From Accumulibacter sp. (lineage in GTDB: Bacteria > Pseudomonadota > Gammaproteobacteria > Burkholderiales > Rhodocyclaceae), in NCBI GenBank assembly GCA_031284185.1, contig JAITAJ010000141.1, forward strand, positions 1 to 12,635: a DNA stretch of 12,635 nucleotides, written 5' to 3'. The notes below the pieces were generated by a model. That model was not told the origin of the DNA. It did not search any database and saw only the letters and a program-made list of their open reading frames with translations. Both the position numbers and the translations under genes were made by a program. Position 1 is the first letter of the stretch; each line of letters starts with the position of its first letter. Shown one piece after another: positions 1 through 6,581 of this stretch.

Positions 1-1
1 C

Positions 2-1162
2 GCGCTGTTCTGCCTTCTCCTGGTATTTCTTTACGGGGGTTTTGCCGCCACTTTCTATCACAGCCTGCATGACCCGTCGGCCGGCGCGCCGCTGTACGAC
101 GGCCCGATCATCCCCGACGACCGGCAAAAACCGCTCCCGTCGCGCTTCGGTCATGAAACCACGGCGATGGATGTCGTCGAGGGACTGGATTTGCGGGGGA
201 AAATCATCGTCATCACGGGCGGGCACAGCGGCACGGGGCTGGAAGCGGTAAAGGCGCTGACTGCCGCGGGCGCGACCGTGATCGCCTTGGCCCGCGACGT
301 GGAACGCGCCAGGGAAAACCTGCGCGGAATCGCGCGGGTGGAAATCGAAGCCGTCGATTTGCTCCAGCCGGAATCCATCGACGCCTTCGCGCAAAAATTT
401 CTCGCATCGAACCGTCCCCTGCACGTTCTGATCAACAGCGCCGCCATCATGGGTACGCCGCTGGCCAGGGATGAGCGGGGATACGAACGCCAGTTCGCTA
501 CCAACGCGCTCGGCCACTTCGCCCTGACCCTCGGACTGCTTCCGGCGCTTGCGCGGGCAAACGGGGCGCGGATCGTGAATCTTTCCTCGCGCGGGCATCG
601 CGTGAACGGCGTGCTTTTCGACGACATCCATTTCGAGCGCAGCGAATATTCCGGGATGCGCGCCTACGCGCAGTCGAAAACCGCCCTGATTCTCCTGACG
701 GTCAAACTGGACGCGCTGCTGCGGGAACAGAACATCCGGGCCTATGCCGTGCATCCCGGCCCGGTTCCGTCGACGGATCTGTTTGCAGCGGGGCGCGTCG
801 GATTTGATTCTCGCGGCGAGGTGCGGCTTGCGAGATGGCATGCCCAACTTGCGCGCGCCCTCCATGTCACGGAAGTGTTGAACTTCCTTCGCCGGCCAAG
901 AAATGTCGGCGACCTGTACAAGACCGTGCAGCAGGGCGCGGCGACAACGGTCTGGGCCGCTGTGAGCGAGGATTTGAACGGCATCGGCGGCATTTATCTG
1001 GAAGACTGCGACATTGCTGTCGTCGTCCCGGACAACAGTCCCGCTCCCTTTGGCGTCAGGCCGTGGGCGCTGGACGAGGAAGCGGCGGAGCGCCTCTGGA
1101 GGCTTTGCGAAGAAATGACGGGCATTCGCCTGGCAATGAGGCGGGATGAACATCCCGCGTGA
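2..1162 (+). CDS. Short-chain dehydrogenase/reductase with N-terminal membrane segment, 5' end outside the window
   Basis: This is a NAD(P)-dependent SDR oxidoreductase of the retinol-dehydrogenase/WWOX-like type; its substrate is unknown. Counting from the internal Met at base 167, the cofactor motif TGGHSGTG lies at residues 17-24, an NSAAIM segment (usually NNAGIM) follows, then NLSSRGHR with the catalytic Ser near 140, YAQSK with Tyr167 and Lys171, and HPGPV. The frame is open to the left edge. The upstream residues matter: RFGHETTAMDVVEGLDL matches the usual SDR lead-in (RFG..T..E...GLDL), there is no ribosome-binding site before base 167, and a hydrophobic stretch (LFCLLLVFLYGGFAA) lies further upstream. 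I therefore infer a start beyond the window and a membrane-anchored enzyme. Usual TGxxxGIG reads GTG here, so Thr replaces Ile. The gene ends 21 nt before sctS and is probably co-transcribed with it, which is an unusual neighbour for a T3SS export gene. Confidence 0.85.
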   Translation, partial: ALFCLLLVFLYGGFAATFYHSLHDPSAGAPLYDGPIIPDDRQKPLPSRFGHETTAMDVVEGLDLRGKIIVITGGHSGTGLEAVKALTAAGATVIALARDVERARENLRGIARVEIEAVDLLQPESIDAFAQKFLASNRPLHVLINSAAIMGTPLARDERGYERQFATNALGHFALTLGLLPALARANGARIVNLSSRGHRVNGVLFDDIHFERSEYSGMRAYAQSKTALILLTVKLDALLREQNIRAYAVHPGPVPSTDLFAAGRVGFDSRGEVRLARWHAQLARALHVTEVLNFLRRPRNVGDLYKTVQQGAATTVWAAVSEDLNGIGGIYLEDCDIAVVVPDNSPAPFGVRPWALDEEAAERLWRLCEEMTGIRLAMRRDEHPA

Positions 1163-1183
1163 ATCGAGATCGAGGTCGACATC

Positions 1184-1447
1184 ATGGAATATTCCGCACT
1201 GAATTTCGCCGCGCAGGGCATGTATCTCGTGCTGGTTCTTTCCCTGCCGCCCATCGTCGTGGCCTCGGTGGTCGGCCTCCTGCTGAGCCTCTTCCAGGCG
1301 ATCACCCAGTTGCAGGAGCAGACGCTGAGCTTCGGCGTCAAGCTGATCAGCGTGGGGATCACGCTCTTCATGATCTCCGACTGGTTCGGCGCGGAGATCA
1401 TGAAGTTCAGCCGGGAAATCTTCGACCGTTTCCACCTCATCGTCTGA
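1184..1447 (+). CDS. sctS: Type III secretion export gate protein SctS (FliQ/YscS/HrcS family)
   Basis: SctS is a small inner-membrane subunit of the SctRST export gate, the helical pore through which T3SS substrates enter the secretion channel. The 87-residue length is normal for the family. Two hydrophobic hairpin helices are visible (about residues 14-37 and 50-66), separated by the conserved FQAITQLQEQTLSFGVKL stretch. The lead sequence MYLVLVLSLPPIVVAS resembles injectisome SctS proteins more than flagellar FliQ. A GAGG ribosome-binding site at 1172-1175 sits 8 nt before the ATG. sctT follows after 26 nt, as in standard sctRSTU operons, but the gene immediately upstream is an SDR and not sctR. 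Confidence 0.95.
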   Translation: MEYSALNFAAQGMYLVLVLSLPPIVVASVVGLLLSLFQAITQLQEQTLSFGVKLISVGITLFMISDWFGAEIMKFSREIFDRFHLIV

Positions 1448-1473
1448 GCGGGTCACCGGGGAGGATCACGGGC

Positions 1474-2286
1474 ATGGGCGAACTTCTGCGAACGCTGGCG
1501 CTGGAGCACCATCTCGAAGTCGCCATGCTGGGCATGCCCCGGCTCGCCCTCTTCCTTTCCATCACGCCCTTCCTGGGGGCCAGCCTGCTCTCCGGGCAGA
1601 TCCGGCTGCCCATCATTCTGGCGCTCTATTTCTTCGTCCACCCCGTCCTTCTGGGGCAGTTGCCGGAAGGCACGGAGCTTCTCATCCGCAAGAACGTCCT
1701 GGAGATCGGCGGCCTGATGCTGAAGGAAGCCTTCCTGGGCTTCTTGCTTGCCTACCTGTCCAGTCTCGCGTTCTGGGCCGTGCAGAGCGCCGGATTCCTG
1801 ATGGACAACCAGCGCGGCGCGAGCCAGGCCAATGTTTCCGATCCGCTGTCGGGCGAGGAGAGCAGCCCCCTGGGTTCCTTTCTTTTCCAGAGCTTCGTGT
1901 TCATTTTCTTCGCAAGCGGCGCGTTTCTCACCTTTCTCCTCCTGATTTTCCAGACCTATGTGTTCTGGCCGCCCGGCGCGTGGCTGCCCAATCTGGCCGG
2001 GGCGCAACTGCCGCTCTTCGTCGCCGGCGCGGTCTCCTGGCTGATGACCAAGATGCTGCTCCTCGCCGGCATCGTGCTCGTCGCCTCCCTGCTGGTCGAT
2101 CTCGCCCTCGGCCTCATCAACCGCTTCGCCTCGCAGTTGAACGTCTATATCCTCGCCATGCCGATCAAGAGCGGCCTGGCCATGCTGATCGTGCTCGCCT
2201 CCTTCGGCGCGTTCGTCGACAGCGGCCCGGAACTGTTCGAGGAGATGACGAATACCCTTCTTTCCTTGCGGCGTTTTCTGTCATGA
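1474..2286 (+). CDS. sctT: Type III secretion export gate protein SctT (FliR/YscT family)
   Basis: SctT is the single-copy export gate subunit that packs with SctR and SctS and contacts SctU at the inner membrane. I place the start at the ATG at 1474, giving 270 residues, the usual length. It has a strong GGGGAGGA ribosome-binding site at 1458-1465, and the protein then begins MGELLRTLALEHH. A longer in-frame reading from 1159 would run through sctS and is not credible. Several long hydrophobic segments are present. Family features include PRLALFLSITPFLG near the N-terminus, a FLMDNQRG segment after the mid-protein helices, and NRFASQLNVYILAMPIKSG in the C-terminal third. The stop overlaps the sctU start as ATGA, so translation is probably coupled. 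Confidence 0.95.
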   Translation: MGELLRTLALEHHLEVAMLGMPRLALFLSITPFLGASLLSGQIRLPIILALYFFVHPVLLGQLPEGTELLIRKNVLEIGGLMLKEAFLGFLLAYLSSLAFWAVQSAGFLMDNQRGASQANVSDPLSGEESSPLGSFLFQSFVFIFFASGAFLTFLLLIFQTYVFWPPGAWLPNLAGAQLPLFVAGAVSWLMTKMLLLAGIVLVASLLVDLALGLINRFASQLNVYILAMPIKSGLAMLIVLASFGAFVDSGPELFEEMTNTLLSLRRFLS

Positions 2287-3326
2287 GCGATGAAAAGACC
2301 GAACAGCCGACCTCGAAACGTCTGCGCGACGCGCGCGAGAAAGGACAGGTCGCAAAGAGCCAGGAGATTCCCTCCGCCGCCATCGTGCTCGCGCTGCTGC
2401 TCTATTTCGTCGTGCGCGCGCAGGATGTGTTCTCCCACCTCTCCGACATGACCAACCTCTCCTTTCAGGCCATCGGCCTGCCGTGGGAGAGGGGCCTGGC
2501 TCTCCTGGTCCCGGCTGTGATCGGCGTCGCGCTCGACACGCTGCTGCCGCTCGTGTTCCTCGTGATCACCGTCTCCCTCGTCGCCAACCTGGCCCAGATC
2601 GGCTTCCTGTTTTCCATGCAGGCCGCCCTGCCGAAGCTGGAGAACCTGGATCCGAAGAAGTGGTTCAAGAAGGTCTTTTCCAAGAAGGGGCTGTTCGATC
2701 TCGCCAAGAACCTGGTCAAGGTCGTCCTGCTCGGCGTGGTGGTCTGGCGCGTGCTGGTCAACAACTGGGTGGAACTCTTCCGGATTCCGTCCAGCGACAT
2801 CCGCGGGCTGTGGCGGGTCCTGGGCGGGACGGCCTGGGATCTCGCCGTGAGCGCCACGGCGGCCTTCGCCGCGCTGGCCCTGCTCGATTTCTTCTGGGAA
2901 AAGTATCAATTCACCAAGCAGAACATGATGAGCAAGGATGAAGTCAAGCGGGAGTACAAGGAAATGGAGGGCGATCCGCACATCAAGTCCCGGCGCAAGC
3001 AACTGCACATGGAGATGGCTTCCCAGAGCGCAATGGCGAACGTCCGGCGCGCCAAGGTGCTGGTCACGAATCCGACGCACTATGCCGTCGCGCTGGATTA
3101 CGAGGAGGGCCGCACGCCCCTGCCGATCGTGCTCGCCAAGGGTGAGGGGCTGCTGGCGCGGCGCATGATCGAGGTTGCGAAGGAAGAGGGGATTCCCATT
3201 CTCCAGCAGGCGCCGCTCGCCCGCGCCCTGTTCGAGGAAGGGACGGAAAACGCCTATGTCCCGAAAGACCTGATCGGCCCGGTCGCGGAAGTCCTGCGCT
3301 GGCTGAAGACGCTGGAGCGCCCATGA
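2283..3326 (+). CDS. sctU: Type III secretion export switch protein SctU (FlhB/YscU family)
   Basis: SctU is the autocleaving substrate-specificity switch of the T3SS; it moves export from early (needle) to later substrates. The protein has 347 residues. It opens with SDEKTEQPTSKRLRDAREKGQVAKSQE, read in two parts: the charged SDEKTEQPTSKRLRDA and the EKGQVAKSQE that precedes helix 1. Four membrane segments follow in the first 210 residues or so, then a basic cytoplasmic linker (KREYKEMEGDPHIKSRRKQ). The autocleavage motif NPTH is intact at residues 263-266, the position known for Yersinia YscU. The start is the ATG overlapping the sctT stop; there is no clear ribosome-binding site, consistent with translational coupling. 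The stop overlaps the next gene by the same ATGA arrangement. Confidence 0.97.
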   Translation: MSDEKTEQPTSKRLRDAREKGQVAKSQEIPSAAIVLALLLYFVVRAQDVFSHLSDMTNLSFQAIGLPWERGLALLVPAVIGVALDTLLPLVFLVITVSLVANLAQIGFLFSMQAALPKLENLDPKKWFKKVFSKKGLFDLAKNLVKVVLLGVVVWRVLVNNWVELFRIPSSDIRGLWRVLGGTAWDLAVSATAAFAALALLDFFWEKYQFTKQNMMSKDEVKREYKEMEGDPHIKSRRKQLHMEMASQSAMANVRRAKVLVTNPTHYAVALDYEEGRTPLPIVLAKGEGLLARRMIEVAKEEGIPILQQAPLARALFEEGTENAYVPKDLIGPVAEVLRWLKTLERP

Positions 3327-4756
3327 AGACGCCTTCTCGCCCGGAAACGGAAGCCCCCTTTCCGTCCCGCGAAGTTCTCTCCCTGTGGACGGGCATCTGC
3401 GACGACCTTGCCAATGGCCGCCACGACCACGTCCGCGAACGGGAACTCCTGTTGCTCGCCAAGGACGGCGGCACGCCGCGGGCGTTCGCCCATCTCATCG
3501 AGGCATTCGGCATCATGCTGGTCAAGCAGGAAGCGCGCTCCATGCTGCGAAACTGGCTCGTCACCGAACTCCAGAAAAAGAACCGGGAACTCGAAGAAAC
3601 CCGCGAACTCCTGAATCGCCGTTACCAGCATCTCAATCAGGTGGTTCTGGAAGCCTATCATCCCCGCCGGATCCTGGGTCAATCCCCGTCCATGCGCCGG
3701 ATTTCCGATCTCGCCATCCAGATCGCCCACCGTCCGATCAACACCATGATCCTGGGCGCGACGGGCACCGGCAAGGAAGTGGTCGCCAAGGTGATCCACT
3801 ACAATTCGCCGCGGCGCGAACGCGAGTTCATCGCGGTGAATTGTTCCGCCATTCCGGAATCGCTCTTCGAGAGCGAGATGTTCGGCATCGAAAAAGGCGT
3901 GGCCACGGGCGTCGGGCAACGCCAGGGACTGCTGGAAGCCGCCAACGGCGGCACGCTCTTTCTGGATGAGCTGGCCGACATGAGCTTTTCCAGTCAATCC
4001 AAGCTCCTGCGTGTGCTCCAGGATGGCGAGCTCCGCCGGGTCGGGGGAGTGAAGACGATCAAGGTCGATCTCCTCGTCATTTCCGCGACGAGCCAGGACA
4101 TCGGGAAGGCCATCGCGGAAAAGCGGTTTCGCGCCGACCTCTACTACCGTCTCAACGTGGCCGAGATCGACATGCCGCCGCTTTGCGAGCGCGGCGACGA
4201 CATCCTGATCCTGTCCCGGCATTTCCTGAACCTGCATGCCCAGCGCCTGGGCCGTCCCGCGCTGTATCTGTCGTCGTCCGCGCAACGGGCGCTGCTGGCC
4301 TATGCCTGGCCGGGCAACGTCCGGGAACTGAGCAATGAAATGGAGCGCCTGGCCGCGCTCACCATCGGCACGGAGATCGTCGAGGCGGATATTTCCGCCC
4401 GGATTCGCGCCGCGTCGATGGCCTCGCCGCCGAAGGAAATGCCGATTCCTCCCACGCTCGCGGCTCCGTCGGCAAGATCGGAGAGCCTCGGGGAAACCCT
4501 TCCCCCTTCTCCCGCGCATTCCCTTCCACCCGGCGAGGAAGGCGGGATCGATCCGAAAGACCAGGGCGTAGGCGCCATCGCCAAGGTCGAGCGCCTCGCC
4601 ATCGTCAAGGCGCTGGCGCAAAGCAACGGCAACAAGACCCGCGCCGCCGAAATCCTCGGCATCTCCCGCGAGGGACTGAGGAAGAAATTGAAGAAGATGG
4701 AGATCAGTGATCAGAGGACAGGGGGCAGGGGGCAGAGGACAGAGGACAGAAGATAG
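3323..4756 (+). CDS. Sigma-54-type AAA+ transcriptional activator, T3SS-linked, with GVATGV variant loop
   Basis: This 477-residue bacterial enhancer-binding protein probably controls the adjacent secretion genes; that role is inferred from the 4-nt overlap with sctU. Residues 1-120 form a small N-terminal region without a recognisable receiver, FHA or GAF domain. It contains a probable coiled coil (VTELQKKNRELEETRELLNRRY). The AAA+ core has Walker A GATGTGKE at 145-152, FIAVNCSAIPESLFESEMFG, Walker B LFLDE with Asp215/Glu216, arginine-finger region EKRFRADLYYRLN, and WPGNVREL. Residues 192-197, the sigma-54 contact loop, read GVATGV, not GAFTGA. A proline-rich linker leads to a Fis-type helix-turn-helix (NKTRAAEILGISREGLRKKL). 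The last 18 residues (460-477) are low complexity because they are encoded by 7-bp repeats. Absence of a receiver recalls HrpR/HrpS. The class is certain; dependence on sigma-54 is less so. Confidence 0.93.
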   Translation: MKTPSRPETEAPFPSREVLSLWTGICDDLANGRHDHVRERELLLLAKDGGTPRAFAHLIEAFGIMLVKQEARSMLRNWLVTELQKKNRELEETRELLNRRYQHLNQVVLEAYHPRRILGQSPSMRRISDLAIQIAHRPINTMILGATGTGKEVVAKVIHYNSPRREREFIAVNCSAIPESLFESEMFGIEKGVATGVGQRQGLLEAANGGTLFLDELADMSFSSQSKLLRVLQDGELRRVGGVKTIKVDLLVISATSQDIGKAIAEKRFRADLYYRLNVAEIDMPPLCERGDDILILSRHFLNLHAQRLGRPALYLSSSAQRALLAYAWPGNVRELSNEMERLAALTIGTEIVEADISARIRAASMASPPKEMPIPPTLAAPSARSESLGETLPPSPAHSLPPGEEGGIDPKDQGVGAIAKVERLAIVKALAQSNGNKTRAAEILGISREGLRKKLKKMEISDQRTGGRGQRTEDRR

Positions 4757-4770
4757 AGAACAGAAGACAG
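4701..4770 (+). repeat. Ten tandem 7-bp repeats, consensus RRRRCAG
   Basis: Reading in sevens from 4701 gives agatcag, tgatcag, aggacag, ggggcag, ggggcag, aggacag, aggacag, aagatag, agaacag, aagacag. All units end in AG and nearly all in CAG. The run spans the 3' end of the activator gene, and the TAG stop falls inside the eighth unit. It resembles the short tandemly repeated heptamers known from intergenic DNA of cyanobacteria and other bacteria. Because 7 is not a multiple of 3, gain or loss of a unit upstream of the stop would shift the frame of the protein tail. Confidence 0.9.
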
Positions 4771-4779
4771 ATGAGTTTG

Positions 4780-4799
4780 TCCGGCTCTGGAGAGCCGGA
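4780..4799. repeat. Near-perfect palindrome (9-bp arms, 2-nt centre)
   Basis: tccggctct at 4780-4788 and agagccgga at 4791-4799 are exact reverse complements around gg. As RNA the likely form is a 7-8 bp GC-rich stem with a 4-nt loop. No T-run follows on either strand, so it is not a textbook intrinsic terminator. It could be an extragenic palindromic repeat, a protein-binding site, or a 3' stabiliser of the T3SS transcript, since it lies 24 nt after the activator stop. Confidence 0.6.
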
Positions 4800-4800
4800 G

Positions 4801-4840
4801 AAAGGGACGTAAAACCGAGTAATGGGTTTTTCTGTCCTTT
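4801..4840 (+). terminator. Possible weak terminator after the T3SS block
   Basis: The arms aaaacc (4811-4816) and ggtttt (4825-4830) pair around an 8-nt loop. The stem can be extended imperfectly by aaaggGac on the left and gtccttt on the right. T-rich sequence follows the second arm. The core stem is A/T rich and would be weak, so this is only a candidate. It is the best-placed one between the activator and the next operon. Confidence 0.25.
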
Positions 4841-5062
4841 GAACCTGGGGCGGGCGGTGCGCAATACGCTCAACGGAAACTGAGGCTGTTCAAAAAAACG
4901 GCGCATACGGTGGAACAGGGCCGATCGGACGGGGTGAAACGACGAAAGGCGTGAAAAGCAAATTGACGCGGCTACCGCCCAAGATTTCAACGGCGTTTCC
5001 TTATCCGGCATCTCGGGTCGGTTCAGGCATGATGGGGTTAAGCCATATAACCATGTTGCTCA

Positions 5063-5144
5063 GGCCGATCTCGCGGCGCGCCATCCGGGCGAAGGCATCG
5101 GCTTCATCGCCGGCGCCATGTCGGAGAGATACGCTTCCATGCTC
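5063..5144 (-). pseudogene. Frameshifted remnant of an Orn/Lys/Arg decarboxylase gene
   Basis: This stretch aligns by eye with bases 10262-10347 of the intact decarboxylase gene in the same orientation: about 69 of 82 aligned bases agree, with one 4-nt gap. On the minus strand it reads EAYLSDMAPAMKP in one frame, then DAFARMARREI after the 4-nt deletion. The intact gene reads EMYLSDMAPALKPADAFAKMAHREI (shown here only for comparison of the two halves). The match fades on both sides. It is therefore a short, non-coding fossil of a second decarboxylase copy. No start, no stop and no PLP region remain. Confidence 0.7.
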
Positions 5145-5159
5145 GATGGCACTACTGCC

Positions 5160-5263
5160 TCATGTATATTCTGGATAAGCTTAGATTATATCGATAGTTC
5201 TCTATGTCTTCAGGGTGCGCTAGCCTTCAGTCTCGGGTTACCTGAACGAAAAGAGGAGCATGT
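5160..5263 (+). promoter_or_regulatory. Probable promoter and leader of the radical SAM/ABC operon
   Basis: Bases 5160-5205 are distinctly AT-rich against GC-rich surroundings. They contain a TATATT hexamer at 5165-5170 (5 of 6 to a sigma-70 -10 box) and a second weaker TATATC at 5187-5192. I see no convincing -35 box for either. Downstream, ttcagg (5209-5214) and cctgaa (5241-5246) can pair as the base of a leader hairpin ending just before the AAGAGGAG ribosome-binding site (5251-5258). The promoter position is inferred from context: this is the only AT-rich spacer before the operon. The rest of the 4845-5062 spacer shows only an A7 run near 4892 and no gene I can support. Confidence 0.3.
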
Positions 5264-6571
5264 ATGCTCAAGGAATCTCCCTGGGCCAGAAACAGTGAAG
5301 CCACGGGCGGAGGTCTTCAGCGCCAGGGGGGAGGGGCCGCCGATGACCATTGGCGTGAGAAGGAATTGAGCCTGGAGCAGGTGCTCGCCAAATATCCTGA
5401 CATTTCTCCGTTCGTAATTGTCAAAATAGACGTGCAAAGGCGTGGGGTTGCATATACGCAGGCCGCCCTGGACAAAGTCGATCCCGATCTCCACATCACG
5501 AAGATCCGTAGCGACTATTGCGAAAAGGACGATCTTGCGCCGGCTTCTCTCATGCTGCGCGACGGTACCACGATTTTCACCGAAGGGAGCATGGTCGATC
5601 GCTATCGTGCCCCCTATGTGGTCGACGTCGTGGACGGTCGCGTCGTGCTCATGGACGAAGGCCGGGTCATCGAAGAAGTGGAATATTGGGAGAAGCCGGA
5701 CTATTACGACAAGACGACCTCGCGCGGAATTCCCATGTGGCAGGTCGTGTCCGCCCGGCCGCAGCGCTTGACCATTCATCCAAACCAGTTTTGCGATTTC
5801 TGGAAAAAGAAAGGTTCCGGGTGCAAATTCTGCGCGATAGCCGCAACGTACAAGTCGACGGACAAACAATCGCTGCTCGATGTCGATGACATCGTCGAGA
5901 CAGTGGCGGAAGCAATCAGGGAGCCGGGCCGGAACGTCAACATTTTCCTTACCGGCGGAACTCTTCTTGGCGGAGTGGAAGTGCTGGAGGAAGAGCTCGA
6001 TCTGTATATGAAGATTCTCTCGGGCATCACTTCCCTGTTCGACGGGCGGAAATTTCCCAGCCAGTTGATCGGCACCGCCTTTTCCAAGGATCAGTTGCAG
6101 CGGCTTTGTGACCAGACCGGCTTGATGACGTATACGGCGGACATCGAGGTTCTGAACAAGGAACTCTTTGAATGGATTTGCCCAGGGAAAGCCGCCGTGT
6201 TCGGTTATGAAGGGTGGAAGGAGCGGCTGTATCGGGCCGTGGACGTTTTTGGCCCCGGCAACGTCAATACCGGCATCGTGGGAGGAGTGGAACTCGCGCG
6301 ACCCAAAGGCTTTGCCTCCGAAGAGGAGGCCGTTGCCGCCGACGTCGCCGAGGCCGAAGTTCTGGCGGCGCATGGAATTTCCGTCGTGAGTTGTGTGTGG
6401 CGTGTGCTCAAGGGTTCGATATTCCATCGACAGAAGACGCCGTCTCTTGAATATTACGCGCTGTTGGCCAAAGGACTGGATGGCGTCCGCAGAGCCTACG
6501 GCATTTCCGTCGACATGGATGATTACCGCAGATGCGGCAATCATGCGGATACGGATCTGGGAAGGATTTGA
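5264..6571 (+). CDS. Radical SAM enzyme with CX9CX2C cluster motif
   Basis: This 435-residue protein is probably a cytoplasmic radical SAM enzyme that binds a [4Fe-4S] cluster and cleaves S-adenosylmethionine; its substrate is unknown. The three cysteines are Cys177, Cys187 and Cys190 in CDFWKKKGSGCKFC, spaced CX9CX2C in place of the common CX3CX2C. Further features of a radical SAM barrel are IFLTGGTLLGG (the SAM-binding GGE-like strand), DIEVLNKELFEWICPGK, and GPGNVNTGIVGGVE. Before the cysteines, YYDKTTSRGIPMWQV and the spacing recall the MSMEG_0568-type radical SAM family of nitrilase-linked (Nit1) clusters; that comparison is from memory. About 175 residues precede the motif. The start has an AGAGGAG site at 5 nt. 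It is the first gene of a five-gene unit with a flavoprotein candidate and an ABC importer, which suggests that it modifies or breaks down the imported compound. Confidence 0.9.
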   Translation: MLKESPWARNSEATGGGLQRQGGGAADDHWREKELSLEQVLAKYPDISPFVIVKIDVQRRGVAYTQAALDKVDPDLHITKIRSDYCEKDDLAPASLMLRDGTTIFTEGSMVDRYRAPYVVDVVDGRVVLMDEGRVIEEVEYWEKPDYYDKTTSRGIPMWQVVSARPQRLTIHPNQFCDFWKKKGSGCKFCAIAATYKSTDKQSLLDVDDIVETVAEAIREPGRNVNIFLTGGTLLGGVEVLEEELDLYMKILSGITSLFDGRKFPSQLIGTAFSKDQLQRLCDQTGLMTYTADIEVLNKELFEWICPGKAAVFGYEGWKERLYRAVDVFGPGNVNTGIVGGVELARPKGFASEEEAVAADVAEAEVLAAHGISVVSCVWRVLKGSIFHRQKTPSLEYYALLAKGLDGVRRAYGISVDMDDYRRCGNHADTDLGRI

Positions 6572-6581
6572 GGAACGCGGC

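Noticed and set aside
1159..1473. Longer sctT start reading through sctS
   Set aside because: The extra residues are the wrong-frame translation of sctS; the ATG at 1474 has a strong ribosome-binding site and gives the normal family length.
3254..5011. Minus-strand open frame of 585 codons across the activator gene
   Set aside because: Antisense shadow of the activator; the product is low in recognisable features and the plus strand has a complete AAA+ protein.
5147..5158. TGGCAC followed by TGC, resembling a sigma-54 promoter
   Set aside because: The distance between GG and GC is 9 instead of 12 bases, so it does not fit a -24/-12 promoter.
5260..5298. Twelve-codon frame starting at the ATG just before the radical SAM start
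   Set aside because: The ribosome-binding site is only 1-2 nt from this ATG but well placed for the ATG at 5264; nothing suggests a leader peptide.
6393..6581. N-terminal extension of the split-barrel gene to an upstream in-frame ATG
   Set aside because: It would lie inside the radical SAM coding region, and the ATG at 6582 has a good ribosome-binding site and matches the natural start of the fold.
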